Of a stretch of 64,000 nucleotides of DNA, positions 45,054 through 55,000 are shown one piece after another. Under the pieces are notes generated by a model. The model saw only the letters and a program-made list of their open reading frames with translations. It made no database searches and had not been told where the DNA came from. A program made the position numbers and the translations under genes. The DNA lies in contig DBYI01000037.1 of NCBI GenBank assembly GCA_002310115.1, forward strand, positions 1 through 64,000, given 5' to 3'. The DNA is from Ruminococcus flavefaciens. GTDB lineage: Bacteria > Bacillota > Clostridia > Oscillospirales > Ruminococcaceae. How positions within the stretch are numbered: the stretch's first letter is position 1; every line of letters starts with the position of its first letter.

Positions 45054-47389
45054 TGATAACAGAGAAAAATTATAGAAAATACAGGATAGGAGCAAAAGCA
45101 CAGCGCCTTTTCATCATGCGTGAAAACGGTCTGAATGTTCCTGAGCTAGTATGCGTTCAGAGTGCAGACAGCCTTTCAGAGTTTCCATTTGACTGTAACG
45201 GGCTCTACTCTGTTCGCTCCTCTGCAGACTGCGAGGACGGAGCTTCTATGTCATTCGCAGGACAATTCAGCACGTGTCTGAACATCAGGGGCACAGAACT
45301 TGCAAAATACGTAGAAAAGTGTCTTTCCTCTGGAAGCGCAGCCGAGGACTATATAAAAAGCATGGGAAAGGATCCAGAAGAAGCTCATATTTCTGTAATA
45401 ATCCAGAAAATGATAGAATCCGAGCTCTCAGGTGTCATATTCACATCAAACCCACAGGGAATACTCAATGAAACTGTCATAGTAGTCGGAAATGGTCTTG
45501 GAAACGGCGTTGTCGAAGACAAGACCGACGTTACACACTACTATTATAATACTACCGACGATCTGTACTGCTTCGATAGACAGAATGACTCGCCACTATT
45601 GACTGAGGAGTTGCTAAGGGAACTTATTGCAGTATCCAAAAAGATCTGCGGCATTTTCGGAAAACGTCAGGATATCGAATTTGCCATCAAAAACGGAGAA
45701 GTATTCATTTTACAGGCAAGACCTGTTACTTCCATCAAAAATTCCCCAGTGACTGTACTCGATAGTAGCAATATCTCAGAAAGTTACCCTGAAATATCCT
45801 TGCCCATGACAATCAGCTTTGTAAGTGAGGTTTACTATCAGGTTTTTAGGAACTGTGTAAAAAGAGCTACTAAAAATGACGGTACAGCTGAGCGTATCGA
45901 TGCTTCACTCCGAAATATGACAGACAGTGTAAATGGCAGGATATACTACCGAATAAGTAACTGGTACGATATTATAGCCATGCTCCCGTTCAATAGAAAA
46001 ATAATCCCAATATGGCAAGAAATGCTAGGAGTTCATGAAAAAGAAGTAACCCACTTAAACGAGAAAGCTGGCTTTCTGACAAAGCTCCGCGTAACAGCGT
46101 CTTTCTGTCAGCTACTTTCTAGAAATCGCAATAATATGAAAAAGCTTGATACATACTTTGATAATGTGTACCATAAATATTCATCTGCTATAAGTGATAC
46201 AAATAATCCCGAGGCTCTTCTTGAGCTATACTGCGGTCTCCGCAGCGAACTTGCAAGTCACTGGGACATAACCCTTGTAAACGACCTGTACACCTTTATT
46301 TTCACTGGACTTCTCAAGAAAAGCCTTACAAAAAAGTACGGCTCAAAGGGACAAGAACTAACAAATCTATTCATCACAGGCAACCGCGATATTGAAAGTA
46401 TGAAGCCAGTTAAAATGCTGGTCGAAATTAAAAAATGCTTTACGGAAAGCGGAGTTCTTGAAGAGCTCCGAGGCGTAAACGACCAGAAAAGCTTTGAAAA
46501 AGCAATGTCTAAATGTAAAAGCGGTACAAAGCTCATATTGCAATATATTGATCTTTACGGCGACAGATGTCCAGAGGAACTAAAACTCGAAACAGCTACT
46601 TATCGTACAAAGCCTTATCTGCTTGCTAAAAACATAATTAACGCCGCTGACTGCGACAATACAAGCACAAAAAAGCTCCCGAAACAAGGAGTTGTCACAG
46701 AATTCTTGGCCAAAAGAGCTGCGAACGGCATAAAGCTTCGTGAAAGCTCCCGTATGTCAAGAGGAAAGATATTCGGACTTGTACGTAGGATTATCCTGAA
46801 AATTGCCGATGTTTTCTACCAAAATGGGCGTATTGATGTCCCTGAAGACATTTTCTATTTGCAATTCAATGAATTATTTGAAGCAGTTCAGCAAAGGAAA
46901 ATGGAACTGCGAAAGCTCATAGAAACCCGCCGAGAAACTTACAAGGGATTTGATAAACTGCCTCTTTATTCCAGACTCGTCTTTGCAGGCGACCCCTTCG
47001 ATAAACAGTTTCCCGTCGCTTCGACCGGAAGTCTTATAAATACAGACACTCTTAAAGGTATCCCATGCTCGTCTGGCGATGCTGAGGGCGAAGTACTTAT
47101 TGTTGACAAGCTGACTTCCAATCTTGACAGTGAGGGAAAGATAATAGTCGCCAAAATGACAGACCCAGGCTGGGTATTTCTGCTCAGCAGATCAGCAGGC
47201 ATAGTCTCAGAGCGAGGCTCACTCCTATCGCATACTGCCATAATCTCCCGTGAGTTAAAAAAACCTGCCGTCGTAGGAGTAAAAGAACTCTTTTCCAATG
47301 TAAGGAATGGCGACAGGATACATATCAACGGCTCAACGGGAACTATTACTATCATTGAAAAGAAGATAAAGATGAACGAGGCGATATAG
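45050..47389 (+). CDS. Rifampin-phosphotransferase/PEP-synthase-like ATP-dependent phosphotransferase
   Basis: 779 residues. N-terminal PPDK-type ATP-grasp domain (LYSVRSSADCEDGASMSFAGQF ... DIEFAIKNGEVFILQARPVTS, about 1-235), a central helical domain of about 430 residues without close recognition, and a C-terminal swivelling phospho-His domain (GSLLSHTAIISRELKKPAVVGV, His near 735). The PEP/pyruvate TIM barrel of PEP synthase is absent. This order (ATP - acceptor - His) is that of rifampin phosphotransferases, which move the ATP beta-phosphate to a small molecule. In this operon the acceptor could be a lipid or head-group precursor; this is inference. Start overlaps the UbiA stop by four bases. 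Confidence 0.82.
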   Translation: MMITEKNYRKYRIGAKAQRLFIMRENGLNVPELVCVQSADSLSEFPFDCNGLYSVRSSADCEDGASMSFAGQFSTCLNIRGTELAKYVEKCLSSGSAAEDYIKSMGKDPEEAHISVIIQKMIESELSGVIFTSNPQGILNETVIVVGNGLGNGVVEDKTDVTHYYYNTTDDLYCFDRQNDSPLLTEELLRELIAVSKKICGIFGKRQDIEFAIKNGEVFILQARPVTSIKNSPVTVLDSSNISESYPEISLPMTISFVSEVYYQVFRNCVKRATKNDGTAERIDASLRNMTDSVNGRIYYRISNWYDIIAMLPFNRKIIPIWQEMLGVHEKEVTHLNEKAGFLTKLRVTASFCQLLSRNRNNMKKLDTYFDNVYHKYSSAISDTNNPEALLELYCGLRSELASHWDITLVNDLYTFIFTGLLKKSLTKKYGSKGQELTNLFITGNRDIESMKPVKMLVEIKKCFTESGVLEELRGVNDQKSFEKAMSKCKSGTKLILQYIDLYGDRCPEELKLETATYRTKPYLLAKNIINAADCDNTSTKKLPKQGVVTEFLAKRAANGIKLRESSRMSRGKIFGLVRRIILKIADVFYQNGRIDVPEDIFYLQFNELFEAVQQRKMELRKLIETRRETYKGFDKLPLYSRLVFAGDPFDKQFPVASTGSLINTDTLKGIPCSSGDAEGEVLIVDKLTSNLDSEGKIIVAKMTDPGWVFLLSRSAGIVSERGSLLSHTAIISRELKKPAVVGVKELFSNVRNGDRIHINGSTGTITIIEKKIKMNEAI

Positions 47390-47390
47390 T

Positions 47391-48467
47391 ATGAAATATA
47401 CTGCAAAACTCTTTTCAGCAGATAATAAAAAAGAGCTTTCCGACTTCCTTTCTTTGCCGAAAAAACTATACAAAAAAAACGAGCTCATGCAGGACAGATC
47501 CGAGGAAAAAGCACTGCTACGTGGATCGCATATACTCAGTCGATACTTCCGCGTATTTCCCATTATCGCATTAGACGAAAACAGAAAAATCGCTGCAAGA
47601 TGCGTCGTTACCATATATCCAGACCGTTCCTGCGCTTATTTCGGATTTTTTGAAAGCATTAACGATATAGAAGCAACAAAAACGCTTCTGAAATTCGCTG
47701 AAAGCATTGCTAAAATACAAGGAAAAAGCTCAATGGTCGGACCTGTCGACTGTTCTTTCTGGATTCGCTACAGGCTCAAAACAGATAATTTTGGTTCGCC
47801 ATATACAGGCGAACCATACAATCTGAATTATTATGAAAAGTTTCTCTGTGGCTGCGGTTTCAGTAGCTTTGGAGAATACATATCCAACCTATATGGCAGG
47901 ATACCTGCTGAGTACAGTGATGGCAAATTCAGCCGGCGTTTGCCTCAATTTGAAGAAAAAGGCTATAAACTGAAAAGTCCGAACAACGTCACTTTTGAGC
48001 AATCTCTTCGAGAGATATACCACCTTATTATGGAACTTTATAATGATTTTCAGACATTCAGTCCAATAACTGAAAATGAATTTTCTGAAATATACTCTCC
48101 ACTGAAAAAAATAGTAGACTATTCAATGGTAAAAGTAGCCTATTTTCATGAAGAAGCCGTTGGATTCTTCGTATCGATCCCCGATTTTGGAAACGCTGTT
48201 CGCGGAAGTCTGACTCCCGTTAAGCTACTTAAAATACTTAGCACAAAGAAGAAATGCAAACAGTATATCTTACTTTATCTCGGCATAAAGCCAGAGCATA
48301 AAGGTCTTGGTAAGGCACTTTCAGAGGCACTTTGCCAGAACCTTGCAGATAACGGAGCTGACTCCATAGGAGCTCTTATACGCGCAGGCAAGGTCAACGG
48401 CAGCTATTTCAACAAGCTGATAAAAGAAACTTACAACTACAAACTCTTCAAAAAAAACATACTGTGA
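47391..48467 (+). CDS. GNAT-like acyltransferase
   Basis: 358 residues, soluble. The C-terminal half has an acetyl-CoA-binding GNAT signature (LLYLGIKPEHKGLGKALSEALC), the N-terminal half (FPIIALDENRKIAARCVVTIY ... GKSSMVGPVDC) looks like a second, degenerate GNAT fold. Starts one base after the stop of the phosphotransferase gene. It would acylate an amine or hydroxyl, possibly the head group made by this operon; the substrate is not evident from sequence. Confidence 0.75.
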   Translation: MKYTAKLFSADNKKELSDFLSLPKKLYKKNELMQDRSEEKALLRGSHILSRYFRVFPIIALDENRKIAARCVVTIYPDRSCAYFGFFESINDIEATKTLLKFAESIAKIQGKSSMVGPVDCSFWIRYRLKTDNFGSPYTGEPYNLNYYEKFLCGCGFSSFGEYISNLYGRIPAEYSDGKFSRRLPQFEEKGYKLKSPNNVTFEQSLREIYHLIMELYNDFQTFSPITENEFSEIYSPLKKIVDYSMVKVAYFHEEAVGFFVSIPDFGNAVRGSLTPVKLLKILSTKKKCKQYILLYLGIKPEHKGLGKALSEALCQNLADNGADSIGALIRAGKVNGSYFNKLIKETYNYKLFKKNIL

Positions 48468-48500
48468 ACTACTCATAAGGATAAATATCTTTTTTCACAT

Positions 48501-48533
48501 CTAAAAAGGCTTCCCAACCGGAAAGCCTTTTAG
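48501..48533. terminator. Bidirectional terminator of the lipid operon
   Basis: CTAAAAAGGCTTCC / GGAAAGCCTTTTAG hairpin with one bulged base, between converging genes. Confidence 0.8.
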
Positions 48534-48546
48534 ATAAAATTCAATA

Positions 48547-50283
48547 TTATGTTTCACTCATAACGAGTCTTTCGGCTTCGTTCATGGGCAGAGGACGCCC
48601 CCAAATAAATCCTTGTATATAGTCACATCCGATATCCTTCAGAGAAGCGAGCTGCTCCTCTTCCTCAACACCCTCTGCAATAACATCAAGGCCCATAATA
48701 TGACCTATGGATATGATTGCTGCAACATACTGCTTTGAGGAATCGTCCTTGTTCATATCGTCAACAAATGACTTATCTATCTTCAGCAAATCTGCAGGGA
48801 ATTTATTCAAATAACTAAGCGAAGAATAGCCCGTTCCGAAATCGTCAATCGCAATCTTTATGCCCATTTTCTTGATTTCTTCAATACATTGTAATGCCTT
48901 TTCTGCAGAATCTATCATTACCGACTCGGTTATCTCAACTTCCAAATGATTCGCCGGGAGTTTTCCAATATTAATTATCTCCCTTAGCTCATCAAGAAAG
49001 TCGTTTTTCATCATGTGCTTTACTGATACATTAACACTCAAAGTAATATCTGCTCCAGATCTTTTAAGAAGCTCCCCGAAGAATGTAGCGGACTTCTTCA
49101 TCACCATACCATCGACCTTGTCTATGAGTCCAACCTTTTCAGCAACAGGTATGAACTCACCAGGACTTATAACATTACCATCCGAATCCTTCATACGTGC
49201 AAGAGCCTCAAAACCACGTAACTTATGGTCAATGCTGTACTGCGGCTGAAGATTAAAGTATATTGTCTCATTTTCTAATGCGTTTCTAAGCTTTCTTTCT
49301 ATTTCAAGAGTACGCTCAACTTTGAGAAGTTCAGGCGAAAAACGCAGTATATGGTTTCCGCTACCCTCACGCTTTACCTCTGTCATAGCCGCATCCGCAT
49401 ATGAAAACAGGCTATCTAAATTATTTGCGTCTGTCGGATACTTTGCATAGCCGAAGCTTGCGGATATGTATAGGTCAATGTTATCAATAGTCAGTCTTCT
49501 ATTAAGGGCAGCTTCATACTGCTTTATAGTATTCATGATATCATCATCAGAATGATAATTCCTGATTATTAGTGAAAACTCGTCACCTGCTATACGTGTG
49601 ATAAAATCCAGAGTTCCAGACACGCCTGTATCAGCAATACTTTTCCAGCGCGAAGCTATCTCAATAAGGACTTTATTACCAATATTGAAGCCCATTGTAT
49701 CATTTATACCCTTGAAATTATTAAGGTCTATAGAAACCAAAGCAAATTCGTCATCGCGCCTGATAAGGCTACTCACAAGCTCAGAACAGGCAAATCTGTT
49801 TGGTATCTCAGTAAGTCTGTCTGTAACAGCCTGATCTCTTATTCTCTCCTGATACTTTTGATTTTTATAGCTATTGTAATATAGCAGAATAACAGCTATT
49901 ATTGTCAAAAAATCTGTAAATATTCCTGGTATCATAGCAATACTTTGATTTTTCAACATGCTGAATGAAAGCATTGGTATCTGCAAAATCAAAGCAGTTA
50001 GAGCAGTATAAAATCCCAGCTTTTTATAATATACCACCATTAGAATAATACATATATTCGACACTGCAGAAAGGATACCTGCAAATGCATTGACAGGTAT
50101 CTTACCACCTGCGATACTTATATAACTGTTAGAACCTTTGCAGGCTGTCGCAACTATCAATGCAATATAAACAATGACTAATGCCACATATCCCGCTATA
50201 GGTGCTTTTTTATTCTCTGAAAAACTTTCGATCGTTTTTTGGAGAATATTCTTCTCGGCAATCTCAGATCTGTTTTTTTTCAT
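48547..50283 (-). CDS. Membrane GGDEF-EAL protein
   Basis: 578 residues: about four to five transmembrane helices (about 30-135), GGDEF domain (about 150-315) with core IAGDEFSLI, and EAL domain (about 330-575) with FEALARM, NVSVKHM, EITESVM, IDDFGTGYSS, LKIDKSFV and AEGVEEEE. The AGDEF variant is often active, and the EAL set is complete, so either direction of c-di-GMP turnover is possible. ATG after GAGGG. Lies 39 bases downstream of another GGDEF gene on the same strand; probable two-gene unit. Confidence 0.92.
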   Translation of the reverse strand: MKKNRSEIAEKNILQKTIESFSENKKAPIAGYVALVIVYIALIVATACKGSNSYISIAGGKIPVNAFAGILSAVSNICIILMVVYYKKLGFYTALTALILQIPMLSFSMLKNQSIAMIPGIFTDFLTIIAVILLYYNSYKNQKYQERIRDQAVTDRLTEIPNRFACSELVSSLIRRDDEFALVSIDLNNFKGINDTMGFNIGNKVLIEIASRWKSIADTGVSGTLDFITRIAGDEFSLIIRNYHSDDDIMNTIKQYEAALNRRLTIDNIDLYISASFGYAKYPTDANNLDSLFSYADAAMTEVKREGSGNHILRFSPELLKVERTLEIERKLRNALENETIYFNLQPQYSIDHKLRGFEALARMKDSDGNVISPGEFIPVAEKVGLIDKVDGMVMKKSATFFGELLKRSGADITLSVNVSVKHMMKNDFLDELREIINIGKLPANHLEVEITESVMIDSAEKALQCIEEIKKMGIKIAIDDFGTGYSSLSYLNKFPADLLKIDKSFVDDMNKDDSSKQYVAAIISIGHIMGLDVIAEGVEEEEQLASLKDIGCDYIQGFIWGRPLPMNEAERLVMSET

Positions 50284-50322
50284 AGTTTTCCCTCATTATA
50301 AATATTTCAAAGCATGTCTTCG

Positions 50323-51807
50323 TTATCTTTTTATACCATATTTGCTTTTGAAGCATTTCTTATCCTCGTACATCGCATTATCGGCGCGTTTAAAAACAGG
50401 ATCGACAGTTGTATCATACGAAGCGTTTTCAGCCATACCAACTGCGGCAGAATACCTAAACCAAGGTTTAAGCTCTGTCTGATTATATTTTTTGTCGAAA
50501 TTTTCTCTTAGCTCCTCTACAAGAGCGTGACGTTCTTTATAATCATGTCCCTGCAATACGACAATAAACTCGTCTCCGCCTATCCTGTAGACAGGAGAGT
50601 GCTTAAACACTTCACAAACCATTCGGCAACAGCCTCTGATGTACTGGTCACCTGCCTTATGTCCACAACTGTCATTTATGTCCTTGAGTTTATTCATATC
50701 GACCATGACAAGTGCAAACTCAATATCCCCCTCTGACATTCCCATATTAAGCAGATTTACCTTACTTACATATGCAGCTTTGCTTCCAACACCTGTCAGC
50801 ATATCTTTCTTTGCTTCCTTGCTGAGTCGTCCTATTTGAAGTTCCTTGTCTCTAATATCCTGATCAGCTTTGAGCTTATCCTGCTGTAACGCTGAAAGGT
50901 CATTGAGACGATCCATAATATTCATCTGCATTGTACGAATACCATGATAAAGGTCGCCGATCTCATCACGATTTTTGATATTCAAATCCATGACGCCTGC
51001 CTCTTTGTAGGTCAAATTTTCGGCAGGATTGAATTTTTTCATTTCAATTGTCATTGCTTTCAGAGGATTTCCTATCAGCCTGTTTATCAGTATAATTGAT
51101 ATAGTCTGGACTACCACTGTAAACAACAACGCACCCATAATAAGATATATGAGAAAACGGTTACGCTCGTTCATTACTTCTTCCATGTCAAAGTCGCAAC
51201 CTACAATGCACACGCATTCTCCATCCGAGTTATAAACAGGACAGAATGAGGAGCAAAGCCAGCCCCATTTCCCGTTAGTTATGGTTGGCTCAATGTGACC
51301 TGTCAAATCAAGACCTAAAAGTTCTTTCTCACGTTTCTCATAGCAGCCTGTTTGAAAGATAGGCTCATCTGGTGCATCTATTAGGTACATATCCTCTACA
51401 GCGTCCTTATCACCGTGTGCTGTAACATAGAGATACTTTATATCTGTCATATTCTGCAAATATTGCTCTATAGTATCCTGTATCTTTACATAATCTTCCC
51501 ACAGGCCTCGTTTTCTGAGATAATCCCTGATAATCTCCTCGTCGTCGTCCTTCATGGCTTCCCTGCGTAGATTCTGAAACTCCGCAGATTCTGCGGTTTT
51601 ACGTAGCTTTGCAAGATAGTCACCGTCTACCATTGTTGAAAAATATCTTGCATTACTGACTGTACAGCGTTTGTAATAATCGTTTATCTGATTAGCACTG
51701 GAATAAAAAGCCACTGCCGATGTTCCTGCTGCCATTGAAAGAACAATTAAGAATACAAAAATGCATATCTTAACTTTTACTGAAAAAAAGCCTTTCTTTC
51801 CATCCAC
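50323..51807 (-). CDS. Membrane diguanylate cyclase with Cache-like sensor and HAMP
   Basis: 494 residues. Transmembrane helix (about 12-34), an outside Cache-like domain of about 185 residues (YLYVTAHGDKDAVEDMYLID ... WGWLCSSFCPVYNSDGECVCIVGCDFDM), second helix (about 222-245), HAMP region, coiled coil, and GGDEF domain with DMLTGVGSKAAY and RIGGDEFIVVL. Predicted to make c-di-GMP in response to a small outside ligand. ATG after GGGGGGAATGAGG. First gene of a two-gene unit. Confidence 0.92.
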   Translation of the reverse strand: MDGKKGFFSVKVKICIFVFLIVLSMAAGTSAVAFYSSANQINDYYKRCTVSNARYFSTMVDGDYLAKLRKTAESAEFQNLRREAMKDDDEEIIRDYLRKRGLWEDYVKIQDTIEQYLQNMTDIKYLYVTAHGDKDAVEDMYLIDAPDEPIFQTGCYEKREKELLGLDLTGHIEPTITNGKWGWLCSSFCPVYNSDGECVCIVGCDFDMEEVMNERNRFLIYLIMGALLFTVVVQTISIILINRLIGNPLKAMTIEMKKFNPAENLTYKEAGVMDLNIKNRDEIGDLYHGIRTMQMNIMDRLNDLSALQQDKLKADQDIRDKELQIGRLSKEAKKDMLTGVGSKAAYVSKVNLLNMGMSEGDIEFALVMVDMNKLKDINDSCGHKAGDQYIRGCCRMVCEVFKHSPVYRIGGDEFIVVLQGHDYKERHALVEELRENFDKKYNQTELKPWFRYSAAVGMAENASYDTTVDPVFKRADNAMYEDKKCFKSKYGIKR

Positions 51808-51902
51808 CTCATTCCCCCCCTTTCACGAAATAATATGAACTCTCTCTTTTTTTTGAGACAATACTGTCTTCGAAGCCTATTATCTCATTATAATTCTATT
51901 TT

Positions 51903-51931
51903 ATTATACACGATTTTTTCTATAATATCAA
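51903..51931 (-). promoter_or_regulatory. Promoter of the two membrane c-di-GMP genes
   Basis: Minus-strand TTGATA (51931-51926), 17 bases, TATAAT (51908-51903), about 95 bases upstream of ATG. Confidence 0.8.
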
Positions 51932-52036
51932 TAGACAAATTGTTAAATTAGATTAACATACTATATTTTTTTATTGATTTATTGCCTCATATTAACTACA
52001 CAAAATGTTACATCAGAATCAATATACAACATAAAA

Positions 52037-52065
52037 AAAGCCGGAGACACATTGCCTCCGGCTTT
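52037..52065 (-). terminator. Terminator of the multienzyme xylanase gene
   Basis: Perfect 10-bp stem AAAGCCGGAG / CTCCGGCTTT, nine-base loop, followed on the minus strand by a T run; 27 bases past the stop. Confidence 0.9.
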
Positions 52066-52091
52066 ATAAAACATCATGGTTTTACTATTTT

Positions 52092-55000
52092 TTACTGTCC
52101 CTCATGGAAGAAATAAGGAAGAGCATCATATACATAGTGTCTAACATTGCCCCACCAGTGATCCTTACCGTTAACTACCATGAAGTAAAGGTTACCCTTA
52201 GAGAAGTCCGAAGTGTAAACGAACTGACTCATCTTCTTCATTTCATCAATCTGAGGACTAACGTTAGGATAAGCTATATCAGTTGAACCTGTAGCACAGA
52301 ATATGAAGTACTCATTCTTCTGGAGACCAGACTTATCAACTGCGTTAGCAATACCCTTAGCCTTGTCATAAGCACTGTTGCCATTCCAGCTGTCGCCACT
52401 AAGCGGCATGAAGTAAGCTACGATGTCGAGGCAATTCTCAAATACAGCCCATGTTGAAACGCCACCCATTGAGAAGCCGCCGTATGCTCTGTGGAATCTT
52501 GAAGCCTTGAGCGAACTCTCGGATGTATCCTTGTTAGCGTATGTTGAGTACTTGCCCTCAACGAAAGGAACTACGCTCTGACGGAACTCACTGTAGAAAC
52601 GTCCTGCTTCTGTCTTGTTGAATGTTGGGAATACAACAATAAGGGGCTCGAGCTCACCGTTCTTGATCATATTGTCTAACATATTCTGAATCATTGTATC
52701 GTTCTGGGAGATCAAAGTGTTCTCATTTTCTCCGCCGCCGTGCATGAGATAGAAGATGTTATACTTCTTGCTCGGATCATAGTTATAAGGAGTATAAACA
52801 TTTAAGCTGTTATATCCGTTTATGCCGTTATAACTCTCCTTTGTAACCTTACCCTGCTGCTGACATCCATTGAAGTAATAATCAGGAGCAGCCTTGTACT
52901 GCAAATTAGCATTGTAATTAAAGTTTGACTTAGGCTGAGTTGTAGTCGTTGTGGTAGTTGTAGTAGTTGTGGTAGTTGTAGTTGTTGTTGTAGTTGTTGT
53001 TTCAGGAGCAGTTGTAGATACTGTAAGTATCTTGTCAGCATAGCTATCAGGAAGGGTCTTTATGAGGCCAAGAAGGTACTTCTGAATTGTGAAAGCATCA
53101 ATTGTAGTGATACCACCGCCTGCCTCGTAAACATCTGCATTGAACTTACCCTTGTCAGAAAGCTTATACTTATTCGGGTTAGCTAGTGACTGCATTATAA
53201 TTACAGCATCTGCCATATCTATTCCGCCGTCGCTATTTGCGTCGCCCCACTTCTCAACATTTTCGTTGAGCAATTCCTTAAGATCCTTTGCAGGAACTGT
53301 AGTTGTTGTTGTTGTTACAACAGGAGCTGTGGTAGTTGTAGTAGTCGTTGTTGTCGTAACTTCTTCATCATAGTTAGGTGGATCAATCTTCTTTGTAAGA
53401 GCAATAATATCATTATAGAATGACTTAGGCTGATAGTTGCTGAACGGAAGTGGTGAACCACCGTTTTCACGATATCTCCAGCTTCTCTCATCTGTTGTAC
53501 CCCAAAGAGTTACAGTTGAAATGTTCTTAGCGTGCTTCATAGCTACCTCAAAGATCTGAGGATAAAGCTGGCCGTTAGAACCTGTGCTGTTTGTAATATC
53601 GAGCTCAGTGATCTGAACGTCAAGTCCGAGTGACTCGAACTGCTTGATAGCTGTTTCAAATTCGCTAGCTGAAGGATACTTGGAATCAAGGTGAGCCTGC
53701 ATACCGATACCATCGATATAGTCGCCTTCCTTCATGACTGTCTTAGCCATGTTTACAAGATCCTTTGTCTTAGCGCTCATGTACTCGTTATAATCATTGA
53801 GATAAAGCTTACAATCCTTAGGAGCATACTGTCTTGCATACTTGAATGCGTTTACAACGAATTCAGAGCTGCCATTATATACTCTTGACCAGTTGGAGTT
53901 ACTTGCAGGTCTCATTCCGCCACCGTCATTAACGAAAAGCTCGTTACATACATCGTAGGAATGGAGATTAAGGTTCGGGAACTGCGACTTAATAGCACTG
54001 AAAGTGTTCTTGATCATGCTCTCAAGGCGCTTGTTCATACGATCCTTAGATACAGTACCACCGTTGTCCTGGAATAGTGACGAAGGAGTCTGGCTGTACC
54101 ATACAAAAGTATGACCACGAACGCCAATTCCGTTCTGCTCAGCAAATTTAAGTATGCCGCTAGCATTGTTGAGGCTAATATTAACATTATCGCCATTTAC
54201 GCCTGCAACAATTGAATCAGGCTTCATTTCATTTTCACATGTAATAGAGTTGTAGTTCTTCTTGATGAACTGCTGAGCCTGTGAGTTACCAATCTCATTA
54301 CCGCTTACGGAAGTACCAAGACGGAAGTACGGTCCCATGTAATCCTTGAAGCCGTCGCCGCCCTTTTCATATTTATAATTGAGGTTCTGGTGTGCACGAA
54401 CGCCTGTAGCGCTTACTGTCGATGAAGAATCACCGCCACCTGAAGAGCCACCGCCGCCTGTTGTGGTATCACCAACTGTACCTTGACCTGTAACAACAGA
54501 TGAGGACTTGCCGGACTTTGATACCTGAACTGCATCTACAAAGAAATCACAAAGATCACCTGAGTCCTCAGGAGTCTCAATGTAAAGAATAATATCACCA
54601 GAATTTGATGGGATAGTAAACTTAGTATTTTCAAGCTTTGTCCACTCACCGCTCTTAGCCGAACAGTCAGCTATCTGCGTATACGAAGCTCCATTACCGT
54701 CACCCTGCTGGAGAGACATCTGAAGAGTTACAGCATTGCCTGAATTCTGAAGAACTGCCGCACTGAAGCTGTATGTCTCACCCGGAACGAATGCACTTGA
54801 ATCAAGCGGTATAGCACAGCCATTCCACTCATTCTCTCTACCTGAAACATAGAGTGACTTTGAACCGTCATAGAAATTCTTGCTGTTTGTATCAACAGAA
54901 GCGCTTCCTCTTCCTGTCCAGTCGCCTGCACCGTTTTCAAAATTGTTTGTGAAGTAATCACCGTTTTCATCTGGCTCTACAGTCTTTGTAGGTGTGACAG

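Noticed and set aside
51960..52036. Possible third ECF promoter at GTTACA near 52009
   Set aside because: No CGA at the needed distance on the matching strand and no gene starts downstream of it.
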